Assembly (NCBI GenBank): GCA_004194705.1
Contig: SADC01001184.1
Location: 744,001-808,000 of the forward strand
Direction of reading: 5' to 3'
DNA length: 64,000 nt
Source of the DNA: Ditylenchus dipsaci
Taxonomy: Eukaryota > Nematoda > Chromadorea > Rhabditida > Anguinidae
The translations under genes and the position numbers were made by a program. This document shows, in pieces, positions 11,901 through 21,631 of this stretch (position 1 is the stretch's first letter; each line of letters opens with the position of its first letter). Under the pieces are notes generated by a model, which had not been told where the DNA came from, did not search any database, and saw nothing but the letters and a program-made list of their open reading frames with translations.

Positions 11901-12486
11901 ATCAACCAAGATCAGATGACAATTGGCGAGCTAGAATCCTTGCTTCGCGATACCAACTACAATGGTTTTCCTGTAGTAGTAGGTGAAGAGGATATGTTTG
12001 TTATTGGCTTCTGTACAAGGTATTTGGGTTAATCAACTTTCAAAAATAAACAAATAAAATTATCTAGGAGAGATTTGCATGGAGCGCTGAGGAACGCTAG
12101 GAAAACCCATCCCTACGTGACCACAAATTCAAAGGTGTATTTCTCCAACAAGTTTCCTGAATTTGAGCCGTCTACGAGCGCACCAGCACCGTTAAGAATC
12201 AAGAAAATCATGGATATGGCGCCTATCACAGTAAATTTCAACATTTTGATCATTTTTTTGTAATTTTTTGCAAAATTTTCAAGGTAACTGACCAAACACC
12301 TATGGAAACGGTTAATATTTGGATATTGTAATTGTGTGGATCCTTATATGCTTATTTTAGGTCATTGATATGTTCCGAAAGTTGGGCCTACGCCAGGTTC
12401 TAGTTACAAAACACGGAAGACTACTCGGGATAATAACCAAAAAAGACATACTTAAATTTATGAAGGAAGGAGAGGCAAACATGTGA
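2951..12486 (+). CDS. CLC-3/4/5-type chloride/proton exchanger
   Basis: Endosomal Cl-/H+ antiporter of the ClC-3/4/5 branch (C. elegans clh-5 type). Exons: 2951-3049, 3104-3261, 4092-4163, 4211-4282, 4334-4415, 4470-4558, 4607-4652, 4709-4827, 4886-4901, 4961-5048, 5143-5166, 5224-5330, 5382-5532, 5578-5602, 8301-8407, 9479-9580, 9631-9696, 9747-9856, 10232-10349, 10409-10431, 11750-12019, 12068-12230, 12284-12310, 12361-12486. All phases agree, giving about 752 residues, close to family length. Visible landmarks: D-F-H-T-I-D-W near the start, G-S-G-I-P-E-I-K, the gating glutamate in G-K-E-G-P, the proton-glutamate region [21 protein letters not shown], and two CBS domains (exons 21-24; second ends [13 protein letters not shown]). 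No frameshift is needed. The start codon is uncertain: exon 1 begins in phase 2, and the only adjacent phase-2 exon with an ATG (2862) is the RPB5-like exon 2860-2899. Large introns 14, 15, 17 and 20 carry transposons. Confidence 0.95.
3728..3970 (+). pseudogene. Scrambled second copy of two RPB5 exons
   Basis: Inside CLC intron 2, 3729-3776 repeats the N-E-K-A-E-L-L-S-R exon of 2860-2899 with one synonymous change, and about 3820-3970 repeats 2595-2745 including the intron acceptor and the start of the L-I-S-E-L-S-N-K exon. The second fragment then dissolves into AATAAATAAATA repeats with stops, and the two pieces are in reversed order relative to the first copy. This is a non-functional local duplication of the RPB5 tail. 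Confidence 0.75.
5644..7506. mobile_element. TTAA-flanked long palindromic element (1.86 kb)
   Basis: Near-perfect inverted arms of about 735 bp (5644-6378 and about 6772-7506) surround a ~390 bp centre. Ends read CACTCCGAGCCTCATGCG and its complement, with TTAA on both sides (5640-5643 and 7507-7510). TTAA duplications are typical of piggyBac and of TTAA MITEs. No transposase is visible; identical 63-64 codon ORFs in the two arms are just the palindrome read on each strand. It sits in CLC intron 14. Compare the TTAA element at 51293-54558, whose ends also start CAC. Confidence 0.85.
7865..8192. mobile_element. Tandem-word element, word like ACTCGCCAACG
   Basis: Short element in CLC intron 14. 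Left part carries repeats of AACTCGCCAACG-like words (about 7890-8020), the right part the complement (CGTTGGCGAGTT-like, about 8095-8185). Flanks carry the same 9 bp CGAAAAAGT (7856-7864 and 8193-8201), consistent with an 8-9 bp target duplication. No ORF. Confidence 0.7.
8494..9078. mobile_element. Composite MITE (family A) with two nested insertions
   Basis: Starts TATAACACGAGAGAGTCC and ends near GAATCTGCAAAAAACCTC, a family found again inverted at 10459-10895, at 11200-11398 and at 45216-45690. It contains a short palindrome CATGATACCTGTATCATG. Two insertions are nested: the GGGCCATTGCC foldback at 8596-8836, and an element with ends AGAGGCGTATC...GATACGTGCC at about 8879-9036 (same family as 25630-25797). 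Confidence 0.7.
10459..11398. mobile_element. Two family-A MITEs flanking a foldback
   Basis: CLC intron 20 holds a family-A copy in reverse orientation (about 10459-10895, with the GGGCCATTGCC foldback nested at 10544-10786), then an independent inverted repeat (about 10905-11188, arms containing TTGAGAACTTGGAAAAG... and GGCCGGTACCT, GTGTGGCGGGAA), then a second family-A copy in forward orientation (11200-11398). The symmetric arrangement makes the whole block a large palindrome-like structure. Confidence 0.65.
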
Positions 12487-12800
12487 TAAAGCAAAAGCTT
12501 TTGCCAAAAAGTTGTCTATAATGCTTTTCTGTAATTTTAATTTGATGGTTGGCACTCAAGATTTCGCCTGTGTGTTTCATACACCAATGAAATTAAAGGG
12601 TGAAAGAAATTTGAAAACATTTATCTTAAAGGAGTATGAAACTTAATAAACACAACAATTTGCGGAATTCGAATTCGAACCCTAATTTTGTCCATAATGT
12701 TTTCGAACTAACTTTTTTATGTGTATTTAAAATATTTGAATTCCATTTATAAGTCAATTTTTAGCTCTGACTCATATGAGACAGTTATAGAGCCGTGTAA

Positions 12801-13009
12801 CGCTACGTACACAATGGTCCGTTTTTCGCCCGCACTTCAAAGCACAGTAAAGAAAAAGCAATGAAATTTGTTTCCGTGTGTGCATTTAATGTAGTTCGCA
12901 ATGCGCGATGCGAACTACATTAAATGCATATACGGAAACAAATTTCATTGCTTTTTCTTTACTGTACTTTGAAGTGCGGGCGAAAAACGGATCATTGTGT
13001 ACGTAGCGT
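12801..13009. repeat. 209 bp foldback (MITE)
   Basis: Near-perfect palindrome starting CGCTACGTACACAATGG with its complement at the right end; the arms meet around 12904 in GCAATGCGCGATGCGAAC. It lies just downstream of the CLC stop codon. No ORF. 12487-12800 holds the presumed 3' UTR and nothing else recognised. Confidence 0.8.
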
Positions 13010-13259
13010 AAGACGACTAATCGTCCGATCTGGCAATGTGAAGCAACGTTGGGCTCGAGTAGTAAACAGTTCGATATTTTGAAAAAAAAATTCATGCAAA
13101 CAAAAAATAATTCATAAACATCATTAACAAAATTAGGGTGGTCCCGCGCTAATTGAAATTTCGCAAATTGCTGTGCTAATCAAGTTGCATGGTTCTTTTA
13201 AGTTAATTGAATTTCTTAATAAAATAATTTATTGACAAAAGTGTTTTCAATTTTTTAAT

Positions 13260-13680
13260 ATAGTGGACGTAGGTATAGTCGGGGTCAACATTTAGAATCA
13301 AGATTTTCTTGAATTCAAAACATGTAATTGTTTTTTGCATAATATGTGTTTGTTTTAATACTTATGACCCTAGGGCAACTTTTTGAGCTCTACACGAAAA
13401 TATGGGCAATTTTTCCGAGTGACTAATGAAACTTCGATGTATACAATTCGGTCGGTGAAAAATGGTGAGGGGTCAACATAGGGATCAACATTTGCCAAAA
13501 CTTTGTATAGACGAGATGTCGAATGTTTGTTAATGCCATCTTGTAGAGCTCGAAAAGTTGAGTGAAGATCACAAATATTAGATTTGGCAGTTTCCGCTCA
13601 AAAAATTGATATTTCAGTATTTTTCAAAAATGTTGACCTCTAAAATGTAGACCCCTCAACACGACTATACTTACAGCCAA
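13260..13680. repeat. Imperfect inverted repeat, GTATAGTCG ends
   Basis: Ends read GTATAGTCGGGGTCAACATTT and AATGTAGACCCCTCAACACGACTATAC, imperfectly complementary; GGTCAACAT recurs at 13260-13290, 13475-13490 and, complemented, near 13630. A degenerate non-autonomous element. No gene seen. Confidence 0.55.
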
Positions 13681-13810
13681 TAAGTACACAAAAAGAGGAG
13701 GAAAAGAGAAATCTACAAAATGTAGGTGGGAATGATGAATGCTAGGATTTAAAACATAGAATTTTAAAACTTTCAAAACATTGGATTTTAAACCTTTTAA
13801 ACGGTTTTTA

Positions 13811-13914
13811 ATGGCTCATTTATAAACGTTGTCGTCGTCGTTGTCGTTGGAAAAAATGTTTTTATAAGGGCGTTTTCACGCCGACGACAACGACAACGTT
13901 TATAAATGAGCCAT
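13811..13914. repeat. 104 bp foldback with GTCGTTGTCG arms
   Basis: AATGGCTCATTTATAAACG at the left is complemented by CGTTTATAAATGAGCCAT at the right, enclosing ACGACAACG triplet-like repeats on both arms. A small complete MITE, no ORF. Confidence 0.8.
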
Positions 13915-14078
13915 AAAAAACTAACAAACACACCATTTTATATCAATCATATTGATATTGTGAGAGTGGGAGTGGGATGTTGTTTGTCCAAGTTTTTTGA
14001 AAGGAACTTGTCGCTAACATACTCGTTCACTCATTTTTGTCACATTTTGTGGAGGTAATCCATTTTATCAGAAAATTC

Positions 14079-14802
14079 GACCCTACCGGAGTATACCCCC
14101 CCCCCAAATGAAATTTTTTTAAAGTGTTTTTAAACACCCTATATCGACCCAAAATTGCCTCGGGAGTTCAAAAAAGACATTATTTTGAGTTATGGTTAAT
14201 AAAAAATTGAGTTCTGGTTAATAAAAAAAATTGAGTTTTGGACATTTTGAAATTTTGACCATTTGCCTGTTTTGGCATGTTTTGGTCACTGGAGCTGGGC
14301 AAAAATAGTCTCTAAATGCATTTTTGTTCAAGAGTCTTCTCGGAATTATGTCTAAGGTAAGTGAGTGCGCGCATCTCTAACCAACCAAGCCCCCTGCGCC
14401 CCGAAGGGGCGCAGGGGGCTTGGTTGCTTGGGGTTGAGATGCGCACACCCACATACCTTAGACGCAAATCACTCGAAAGTGACTCTGGATGCATAAAAAA
14501 TGTATGCATACCAGAGTTTATTTATGCGGTAGGCCCCAGTCAACAAAACTATGTTCAACATCTTCCTCTTCACACTAAATTGGCCCTTTTTTGGTCCTTT
14601 CCCACCCTAATATGGCCCTAAATCCCTTCAAAAATGGTCAAAATAGGTATATTTGGGTGGTCCCAAAACTCAATTTTTTATTGACTAGAACACAAAAATA
14701 ATGCCTTTTTCGAGCTTCTGAGGCGATTTTGAGTCGATATAGGGTCTTTGGAAACACTTTAAAAAAAATTCCATTTGGGGGGGGGGGGTATACTCCGGTA
14801 GC
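14079..14802. mobile_element. G/C-tract foldback (family D), copy 1
   Basis: Long inverted repeat with ends of type GGCGCTACCGGAGTATACCC followed by a run of C (G at the other end). The centre (about 14345-14530) is highly conserved between copies: TGTCTAAGGTAAGTG, the hairpin CCCCCTGCGCC/GGCGCAGGGGG with GATGCGCGCAC on its outside, and a second hairpin GACTCTGGATGCAT/ATGCATACCAGAG. Other copies: 30944-31644, 36866-37826, 48035-49013 and a broken one around 47140-47760. No ORF of interest. Confidence 0.8.
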
Positions 14803-15966
14803 GCCGAAAATTCGAATCCTAGTAGTCGTCAACCATTTTTTATAGTCTTGGTCCACCTTAAAGGTCCAAACCTTAAAATTTGACTGGGTATCTTCGGGTA
14901 GGTGACCACCTACCCAGGCGACCTAGAAAAATTAATCGAATTTGAAAAAAATAGTCCTATCATACGTAAGATAATGTGAGAAATCATGTTTGATAGGACA
15001 AAGAGTGCGACCGGACCCTGAAACATGGGGTGAGTTACCTGGGCTCAGGTGGATCCGGCCTGTAAAATCAAAGTTTGTTAAAAATCAAAAACAAATCATC
15101 TTTCTTCACCCAAAATTTTATGGGTTCAACAGGATTAAAATTGCAAACTTCGTTACTCGAATTCCAAAAATCTAGCTGGGTATCACCTGGTCATGGGGAG
15201 GAAATACCTTGGATATTTTTCGGGTAGGTGGATATCCACCTGACTGCCCGATAAAAATGAAACTCTGCCAAAGTCAAAAATTGCCTTTTAGGGCAAAAAA
15301 GGCAAATTTTTTGCCCTTTTTTGCTCTATTTAATTTACAAAAAGGCCAAATGCTCATCCCTGGGTCAGGTAGGGTATGTAGGTGGCCAAGTAGGGTAGGT
15401 CGGTGGCCAGGTAAAGCTAGTAGGTGGCCGAATGGGTTTTCAAGGCAAAAATGGCTAAGTGGCTCTTTTGAGATTTTTATTTATATATACAGGCCACTTT
15501 GAGAGAAAAATGACCAATTTTGAAAGTGTTTGGTCACCGCTGTTGTTCTGACTAAATCTGTGACAAAAAAAGTTTTGTATCTACTCACATGAAGGTATCT
15601 AACATGGTTGCTAGAACATGACAAAATAGACAAAAAGTCAAAAAATTTTATTTTATTTATTTTATTTTTTTGCACCAGCATGTAACCCTGAATCTCTAGT
15701 TTCTAGAGCTATCAACTGGCTGACTAAAATATTGAAAAGTGGGAGAAACAATTCCTTTAGAACTCAAAAATAATGTCTGCGTTAAAATCGATGGCCAGAC
15801 CCAACGGAGCACGATATTGGGCCAAACTTTTTTCAAAAGATGGCCAAGATTTTTTGCTACAACGTAACAGAGAGTTTTTTTAAAAATTGTTGAGATAAAT
15901 GCTATAAAAAGTCAAATTAAAAAAGACATGGTTGGACGGACAAATGGCAAATACTATATAAAGATT
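14803..15966. other. Repetitive intergenic DNA, GGTAGGTGG-rich
   Basis: About 14885-14920, 15205-15240 and 15360-15440 carry repeated GGTAGGTGGCC / GGCCACC-like words, a degenerate tandem array also related to motifs at 18330-18360 and 33780-33830. No exon with splice signals is visible. Confidence 0.5.
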
Positions 15967-16105
15967 GGCTGTACAGTAGCGTCCAAAAAATGGATCACTC
16001 ATTTTTTGTATCAATTTTTTTAAATCCCACCAGTTTTTCTCGGTTTAACCGTCGCACGTATTTTTTAGAAACGCAGTTTTGTAGCATTTTTCCTGCTCTT
16101 AAGAT

Positions 16106-16556
16106 GGAAAAATATCAACTCGCGACAGTCTCGACTCGCGACACTCAACTCGCGACACTTTTTTCTACGATTTTTTTTAACTTCTGAAAAAATTATCAAA
16201 CATTTGCCAAAAAGTCTTTTGAATACCAACGTTTCATACCAAAATGTCTTTCTGAACCGAATCTGTTGAGATCAGATCCGAAAATTTTCAGGGAGCTGAG
16301 ATATCCTTCAAATTGGGTAAGTGGTGCAAATTTCAAGGTGGTCTGTTCAAAACAGATATATCTCAGTCCCTGTGGTTTTGTTGACTTGATCTCAACGGAT
16401 TCAGGTTTAGGAAGACATTTTGGTATGGGAAAATGCTACTCAAAAGACTTTTCGGAAAATATTTGACGATTTTTTCAGAAGTTTAAAAAAATCGTCGAAA
16501 ACAGTGTCGCGAGTTGAGTGTCGCGAGTCGAGACTGTCGCGAGTTGATAACCGTCC
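16106..16556. mobile_element. Tandem-word element, word AACTCGCGACA
   Basis: Three copies of (A)CTCGCGACA at the left end (16118-16160) and three complements TGTCGCGAG at the right (16503-16545). Inner arms are also complementary (GATTTTTTTTAACTTCTGAA). Flanked by the exact 8 bp CTTAAGAT on both sides (16098-16105 and 16557-16564), a clear target-site duplication. Outer ends are GGAAAAATATCAACTCG and GGACGGTTATCAACTCG. No transposase. Confidence 0.85.
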
Positions 16557-16568
16557 CTTAAGATTGCA

Positions 16569-16823
16569 TACCGTATTTCCTGTAATAAGGCGGCACCCTC
16601 TAATAAGACGGCACCCCCAACTTCGAGGGTCTATATCTCGAAGCAGAGTAAATATTTTGGTTATCTGTTTGATGCGTTTTCTTAACTCCCACGAGCTCTA
16701 CTGATTCTAATTTCTAGATTTTGGTTGAGCACCCGAAAATCTCGAGGTTGAATTCGAATTTTTCGGATTTTCAGGGGTTTGAAAAATAAGGCGGCATGCC
16801 GCCTTATTACAGGAAATACGGTA
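16569..16823. mobile_element. TACCGTATTT-family element, word AAGGCGGCA
   Basis: Complete copy: TACCGTATTTCCTGTAATAA at the left, complement at the right. The word AAGGCGGCA occurs at the left end, again as a near copy (AAGACGGCA) 18 bp later, and as the palindrome AAGGCGGCATGCCGCCTT at the right end. Interior is AT-rich with TTTTCGGATTTTCAGGGG, shared with other copies. TA at both ends suggests a TA target (Tc1/mariner style), an inference. Confidence 0.85.
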
Positions 16824-17812
16824 ATTGGTTTTTTGTGGTGTTGACCAAAAACGTCAAAATTTCGAGTTTTATCGAGATGGGTCATTTTACCATGCGTCTA
16901 AAAAATGGATCACTGCGAGATATCAACAGTTTTTTAATTTTTTCAGAACTTTTTCTGAGCTGTTTTTAAACAAATTTTGAAAGCTACAATTAAGCTACAC
17001 AAGCTACAATTTGGTAGGTCAAGATTTCATTTTAAATTTTTCTGGAAGAAGTTCTGATCCAAAATGCAAAAGTGTCGATTTATAGTCAAATCTAAGTAAA
17101 ATAGTCGTTTCATTGCATAAACAGTGGCTTCTTTCAAAATTCATATTTTCAATACTGCCATTCAATGCGTCATTTTAAAGATTTTTTATTTCTCTAAACG
17201 ATGACATATCAAGCGTTATATTAGAATCACACAAGGCTAAGTTACAGGCGGTTGAAGTTTAAAAAAGTAAAAATCTTTTCTTTTTACCTAATTTTAAGTC
17301 ATTTTTCACTTTTTTAAACTTCAACCGTCTGTAACTTAGCCCGTGGGATTCTAATATAACGCTCGGTATGTCATCGTGTAGAAAAATAAAAAAGTTTTAA
17401 AATGACGCATTGAATGGCAGTATTGAAAATATGGATTTTAGAAAGAAGCCACTGTTTATGCAATGAAACAACTATTTTACTTAGATTTGACTAGAAATCG
17501 ACACTTTTGCATTTTTGATCAAAACTTTTCCCAGGAAAATCTAAAATAAAATCTTGACCTACCAAATTTTAGCTTAGAAACAGTGCTTCAAAATTCGTTT
17601 AATAATAGCTCAGAAAAAATATGAAAAAATTAGTAACTATTAATATCCCTCAGTGATCCATTTTTTTTGGACGCATGGTGAAATGACTCATAATTTTTGG
17701 TCGGCTGTACGAAATTTGGTAACAAAATATTTTGGTAACAGCGAAATTTGGTAACAAACTTTTTGGTAAAGGGTTTAATAAGAAAGTTTTTGGTAACGGT
17801 GGATTTTAAAGG

Positions 17813-18350
17813 GCTGCACTCCGAAATTTAAGCGGAGTTATGCTAAGTGGTCGATTTGCTAAGCGGTCGTTTTGCGAAGAATTTTCTTTGCTAAGCGACA
17901 AATTGATAAGAATTTTTTCGTTAAGGCGCACATTTACTAAGAATTTATTTTCTAAGGCATTCTTTTCTTAAATTCCGATTTGCTAAGAACTTTTCTACCT
18001 TTCCGTACTCTCCCTTTTTCTGAATGTTTTAATAGGGATCGGACATTTTTCCGTCGGACATTTTTCCGCCGAATTTTTTCGTTTTTGCTGATTTCAACGT
18101 GGGAAATTAAGTAAATTGATATTTTCAGATTGTGTCCAAACTACCCAAATTATCCTAAACCACCCAAAGTACCCTAAAGCTACCCTAAATACCCAAACCA
18201 AACCCGAACCTGAAAGATAAAAAATTTCTTAAAAATAAAAAATAAGCCATTTTTTCTAACTAAAATTGTGTGGGGAATTGGGATTGTTAAGCCCAAAGTT
18301 TCGATTCCACACACCCCAACTTCAATACCTGGTGTAGGTATCACCTGTCC
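17813..18350. mobile_element. GCTAAGCGG-word element, partial copy
   Basis: Begins GGCTGCACTCCGAAATTTAA, close to the end of the complete element at 32739-36558 (GGCTGTACCCCGAAATTTAA). It carries repeats of GCTAAG(C/T)GGTCGATTTT (about 17835-17990). The remainder matches, in inverted orientation, about 33780-34240 inside that element. No right end found; truncated or rearranged. Just before it, 17700-17810 holds a separate array of TTTGGTAAC words. Confidence 0.65.
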
Positions 18351-18522
18351 CGGTGGATGTCCACCTGGATGGATTAAAGATAAAAAAAGTTAATTTGGAA
18401 ATTAAAAAAATCCATTTTTCGAAACTTTTCGAACCATTTTTCGAAATTTGTGAAGAATTGGGCTTGTTGAAACCAAAGTTTGATTTTACTTACCCAATAC
18501 CAAATTTAGGGTTGAATACTAG

Positions 18523-18860
18523 TGCTGCGTGCGATGCGATATATCGCATCGCAAACATCGCAACATCGCACGAAATTTTGCCTTAAACATCGCATCGCAA
18601 CATCGCATCGCAAAGTTTTGAAACATCGCAACATCGCATCGCAAATCTGAAACGACATCGCAACGACATCCATCTGATGTAATGATTAGTGCTGCGTGCG
18701 ATGCGATATATCGCATCGCAAACATCGCAACATCGCACGAAATTTTGCCTTAAACATCGCATCGCAACATCGCATCGCAAAGTTTTGAAGCATCGCAAAA
18801 TCGCATCGCAAGTCCTCGGACCTAAAAACATCGCATCGCAACATCGCAAAAACACAAATG
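18523..18860. repeat. CATCGCATCGCAA minisatellite around a palindrome
   Basis: Arrays of ACATCGC / ATCGCATCGCAA words in two tandem blocks (18523-18650 and 18689-18855). Each block begins with the palindrome GCGATGCGATATATCGCATC, preceded by TAGTGCTGCGTGC. The two blocks are about 90% identical and give long cysteine-rich spurious ORFs on the minus strand. Confidence 0.8.
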
Positions 18861-18959
18861 CACAGCACTATTGAATACCACCTGGACAGGTTAATATCCA
18901 GGAAACTCAAGAGTAGTAGAATATTCACCCAAATGACCTGAAAGGTCAAACGATAGTTA

Positions 18960-19400
18960 TTTTATATCTGAAATTGCGGTAAAAATAAAGTGTGCACGCA
19001 GGTGGATTCGAACCAGCAATCTCGGCGGTGGATATCCAAGTGGTCGTCCACTTGGATCAAATTTTTTTTCACGTTTTGGATTCCAAGATAATTTTTCTGA
19101 ACTAATTCGAGCATGCTGAAGATGGTTTGACAGTGGTAAAATCACGTTTTATCGAAAAAATTTTCAGTTATCGTAAATTCTTGATTTTGACTAATCAAGA
19201 GTTCACATTAACTCAGAAATTTCTCGATGAAATGTGATTTTACCATAGTCAAACCATTTTTGGCATGCTCGGATTAGTGCAGAAAAATTGATTTGGAACC
19301 CGAAAATGTAAAAAAATTCAAGTGGACGACCACTTGGATAGCCACCGCCGAGGTTGCTGGTTCGAATCCACCTAGGTGCATACCTTATTTTTATTATAAT
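18960..19400. mobile_element. GACCACTTGG foldback (family F) with tRNA-like ends, copy 1
   Basis: Inverted repeat with outer tRNA-like B-box motifs (GGATTCGAACCAGCAA left; GGTTCGAATCC right), then CCAAGTGGTCGTCCACTTGG, then arms with GCATGCTGAAGATGGTTTGA and GGTAAAATCACGTTTTATCG. Other copies with tRNA-like ends are at about 20283-20810 and 33111-33556; relatives without them at 50400-50760, 55770-56085, 56215-56570 and 62340-62530. Confidence 0.8.
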
Positions 19401-19429
19401 TTTGAGTGTTTACGTGGCGTAGAGTTCCA

Positions 19430-19545
19430 TATACTAATAAGAGGTGGTGCCCAGGAATTCAAAAAAATTTCCTTATCATTGAACTTCTGTACGGACTTTT
19501 CGACTCGGTTTCTAACAAAACAAGGCCTAGAATTCAATTCAATTG
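19430..19545 (+). mobile_element. Partial AATAAGAGGTG foldback
   Basis: ACTAATAAGAGGTGGTGCCC followed by AACTTCTGTACGGACTTTTC and GGTTTCTAACAAAACAAGGC: half of the family complete at 61829-62035 and related to the GGGCCATTGCC foldbacks. It stops where the 19566 element begins. Confidence 0.6.
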
Positions 19546-19565
19546 AATTTGACGGGTGTTTTCAA

Positions 19566-21340
19566 GGCTCTAGGTGAATTCATCCAAGGTGAATTCATCC
19601 AAGGTGAATTCATCCAAGGTGAATTCATCCAAAGGTGAATTCATCCAAAGGTGAATTCATCCAACGGTGAATTCATCCAACGGTGAATTCATCCAATTTT
19701 TGTCCCGACACGATTTCTTTTTAAATACGGTATGAAATTCTGTTTTCTCGTCAGTGTTTGTGTTGTTGCATTGTTTGTTGCGGTTGTTCGTGTTTTTTAT
19801 GATCTCTTTAAAGGGCATAGCCGTGCCCGACACGGAGAAAAGGCGCGGACCAGCACTATTTTTCTTTCTAGATCAAGTTTTACATGCGTTTTTATCCAGA
19901 TTTTTTAACTTTTCTTTCTAGTTTTTTAAACTATTATAAGGTCATCAATATTAGATTTGTCGCAAAACGAGTGAAAAATGGGGCGATTCAAAAAAAATTG
20001 CTGGACCAGGCCTTAACTTTTTTGAAATGCACGGGTATGCTCTTTTAATTTATTCACTAGAAAAGGAGCTCCGGCCAAAAGCCGGTGCTAGAACTTTCGG
20101 GTGCCACATGTGCCTTAACCGGGAAACGGTAAATTCGCTGACAGTAAATTCGCCGACAGTAAATTCGCCGATACGAATTCGCCGACAGGTAAATTCGCCG
20201 ACAACCTTTCAATTTCTCACTAGGGTACGTGGTTATGCTTGAATACACTAAAAAATATAAGATTTGAACATAGTTTTTTAACTGGGGTAATTGGGCAAAA
20301 ATAAGGTATGCGCCCGAGTGGGTTCGAACTAGCAACCTCTACATCACCCTTTAGAATCGCTCAGGACTCCATCCGTAGTGACCAAACTAAGTGATCGTCC
20401 ACTTGGATCAAAATTTTTTTTAACGTTTTCGATTTCCAAAGCAGTTTTTCTGCACTAATTCGAGCATGCTGAAGATGGTTTGACAGTGGTAAAATCACGT
20501 TTTATCGATAAATTTAGAGTTATTGCTAACGATTGATTTATCAAAATCAAGAATTCACGATAACTCAAAAATTTCTTGATAAAACGTGATTTTACCACTG
20601 TCAAACCATCTTCAGCATAGTGAAATTAGTGCAGATAAGTTGTTTTGGAACCCAAAACCGTAAAAAAAAAGAATTTTCGATCCAAGTGGACGACCACGTG
20701 GTTTGGTTTGGTCACACTGGATGATGGGATTCTTAGTGATTCTGGGGTGATGTAGAGGTTGCTGGTTCGCATCCACCTGGGCGCATACCTTTTTACCATA
20801 GTTTAAGATATAAAAAGACAAGCGTTTGACTTTTCAGGTCCTCTGGGTGATTATACCCTACTCTGGAGTTACCTGGATATCAACCTGTCCACGTGGTAGC
20901 CGTCCAGGTTAGATTTTGGGTAGGTTAAATCGCGGTTTTGGTTGTATTTGGTTTTGGTGTGCCACGTGGTGTAGGGTCCATTCTGGTGCTTCGTCGTCCA
21001 TCCTAACGGTACAAGTTATTCGCATGGTTCAAGGGCTATTTTGGTGGTTCGGGTGCATTTTCGTGGATCTTGGTCTATCATGGTGGTTGGGCCATAGCTA
21101 CCATACCTGCACTCTTATGAAAAATTGTATAAAAAAATGGTAGAATTGTATAAATTGGTTGGTTGTAATGTCAATAGAATAGGCGGAACGAAAAATATTT
21201 AAAGAAAACGTGTCAAGACAAAAAATTGGATGAATTCACCGTTGGATGAATTCACCTTTGGATGAATTCACCTTTGGATGAATTCACCTTGGATGAATTC
21301 ACCTTGGATGAATTCACCTTGGATGAATTCACCGTCGCCC
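19566..21340. mobile_element. Tandem-word element, word GGTGAATTCATCCAA
   Basis: The left end carries about eight 15-17 bp repeats GGTGAATTCATCCAA (19573-19697), the right end about seven in inverted orientation (21228-21332). The outermost bases are GGCTCTAGG on the left and, complemented, GGGCGACGG on the right. The flanks share the exact 8 bp GTTTTCAA (19558-19565, 21341-21348). The interior has a family-F foldback (20283-20810), an array of GGTAAATTCGCCGACA words (20127-20200) and no recognisable transposase. Confidence 0.85.
20283..20810. mobile_element. GACCACTTGG foldback (family F), copy 2
   Basis: Nested in the 19566-21340 element. Left outer motif GGGTTCGAACTAGCAACCTC, right outer motif GAGGTTGCTGGTTCGCATCC, both like a tRNA T-arm with B box. 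The inner arms are the same as copy 1. Confidence 0.75.
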
Positions 21341-21631
21341 GTTTTCAATTTTAACCATTAAATAATTGAACAAAAGATATTTAAAACCTGTAAAAGAGTT
21401 AACAAATCAAATGATAGACATTTTTTGTATGTACATGAAAGTTCCCCTTTTTTGATTTTAACACACCGTGGCGTGTTCTCCGTTAAATCCTGCACCAGTA
21501 TATACCAACCTGCCGACCCTACCGTGAGTGTTAAAGTCGAACCTCAATAAAACGCTGCCCCAACCCCACCCCTTGTCGCCTATCAATAGTCTACTATGGT
21601 ACTTTAACCTTGTTTACATTCAGGAACTGCA

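Larger units (their letters stand above)
15967..17708. repeat. Nested foldback cluster, outer arms GGCTGTAC
   Basis: Outer ends GGCTGTACAGTAGCGTCC (15967) and a complementary-type region near 17660-17708 carry the shared motif AAAAAATGGATCACT. Inside are the word element 16106-16556, the TACCGTATTT element 16569-16823 and an inverted repeat of about 780 bp (16885-17690, arms with ATGACATACCAAGCGTTATA-like motifs, centre near 17285). No coding exon seen. Confidence 0.65.

Noticed and set aside
18519..18949. Cysteine-rich repeat proteins (C-D-A-x-x-R-C) on the minus strand
   Set aside because: Produced by the ATCGCATCGCAA minisatellite in every frame.
19010..19370. Functional tRNA genes
   Set aside because: B boxes are present but no complete cloverleaf with an A box at proper distance and acceptor stem could be formed by eye.
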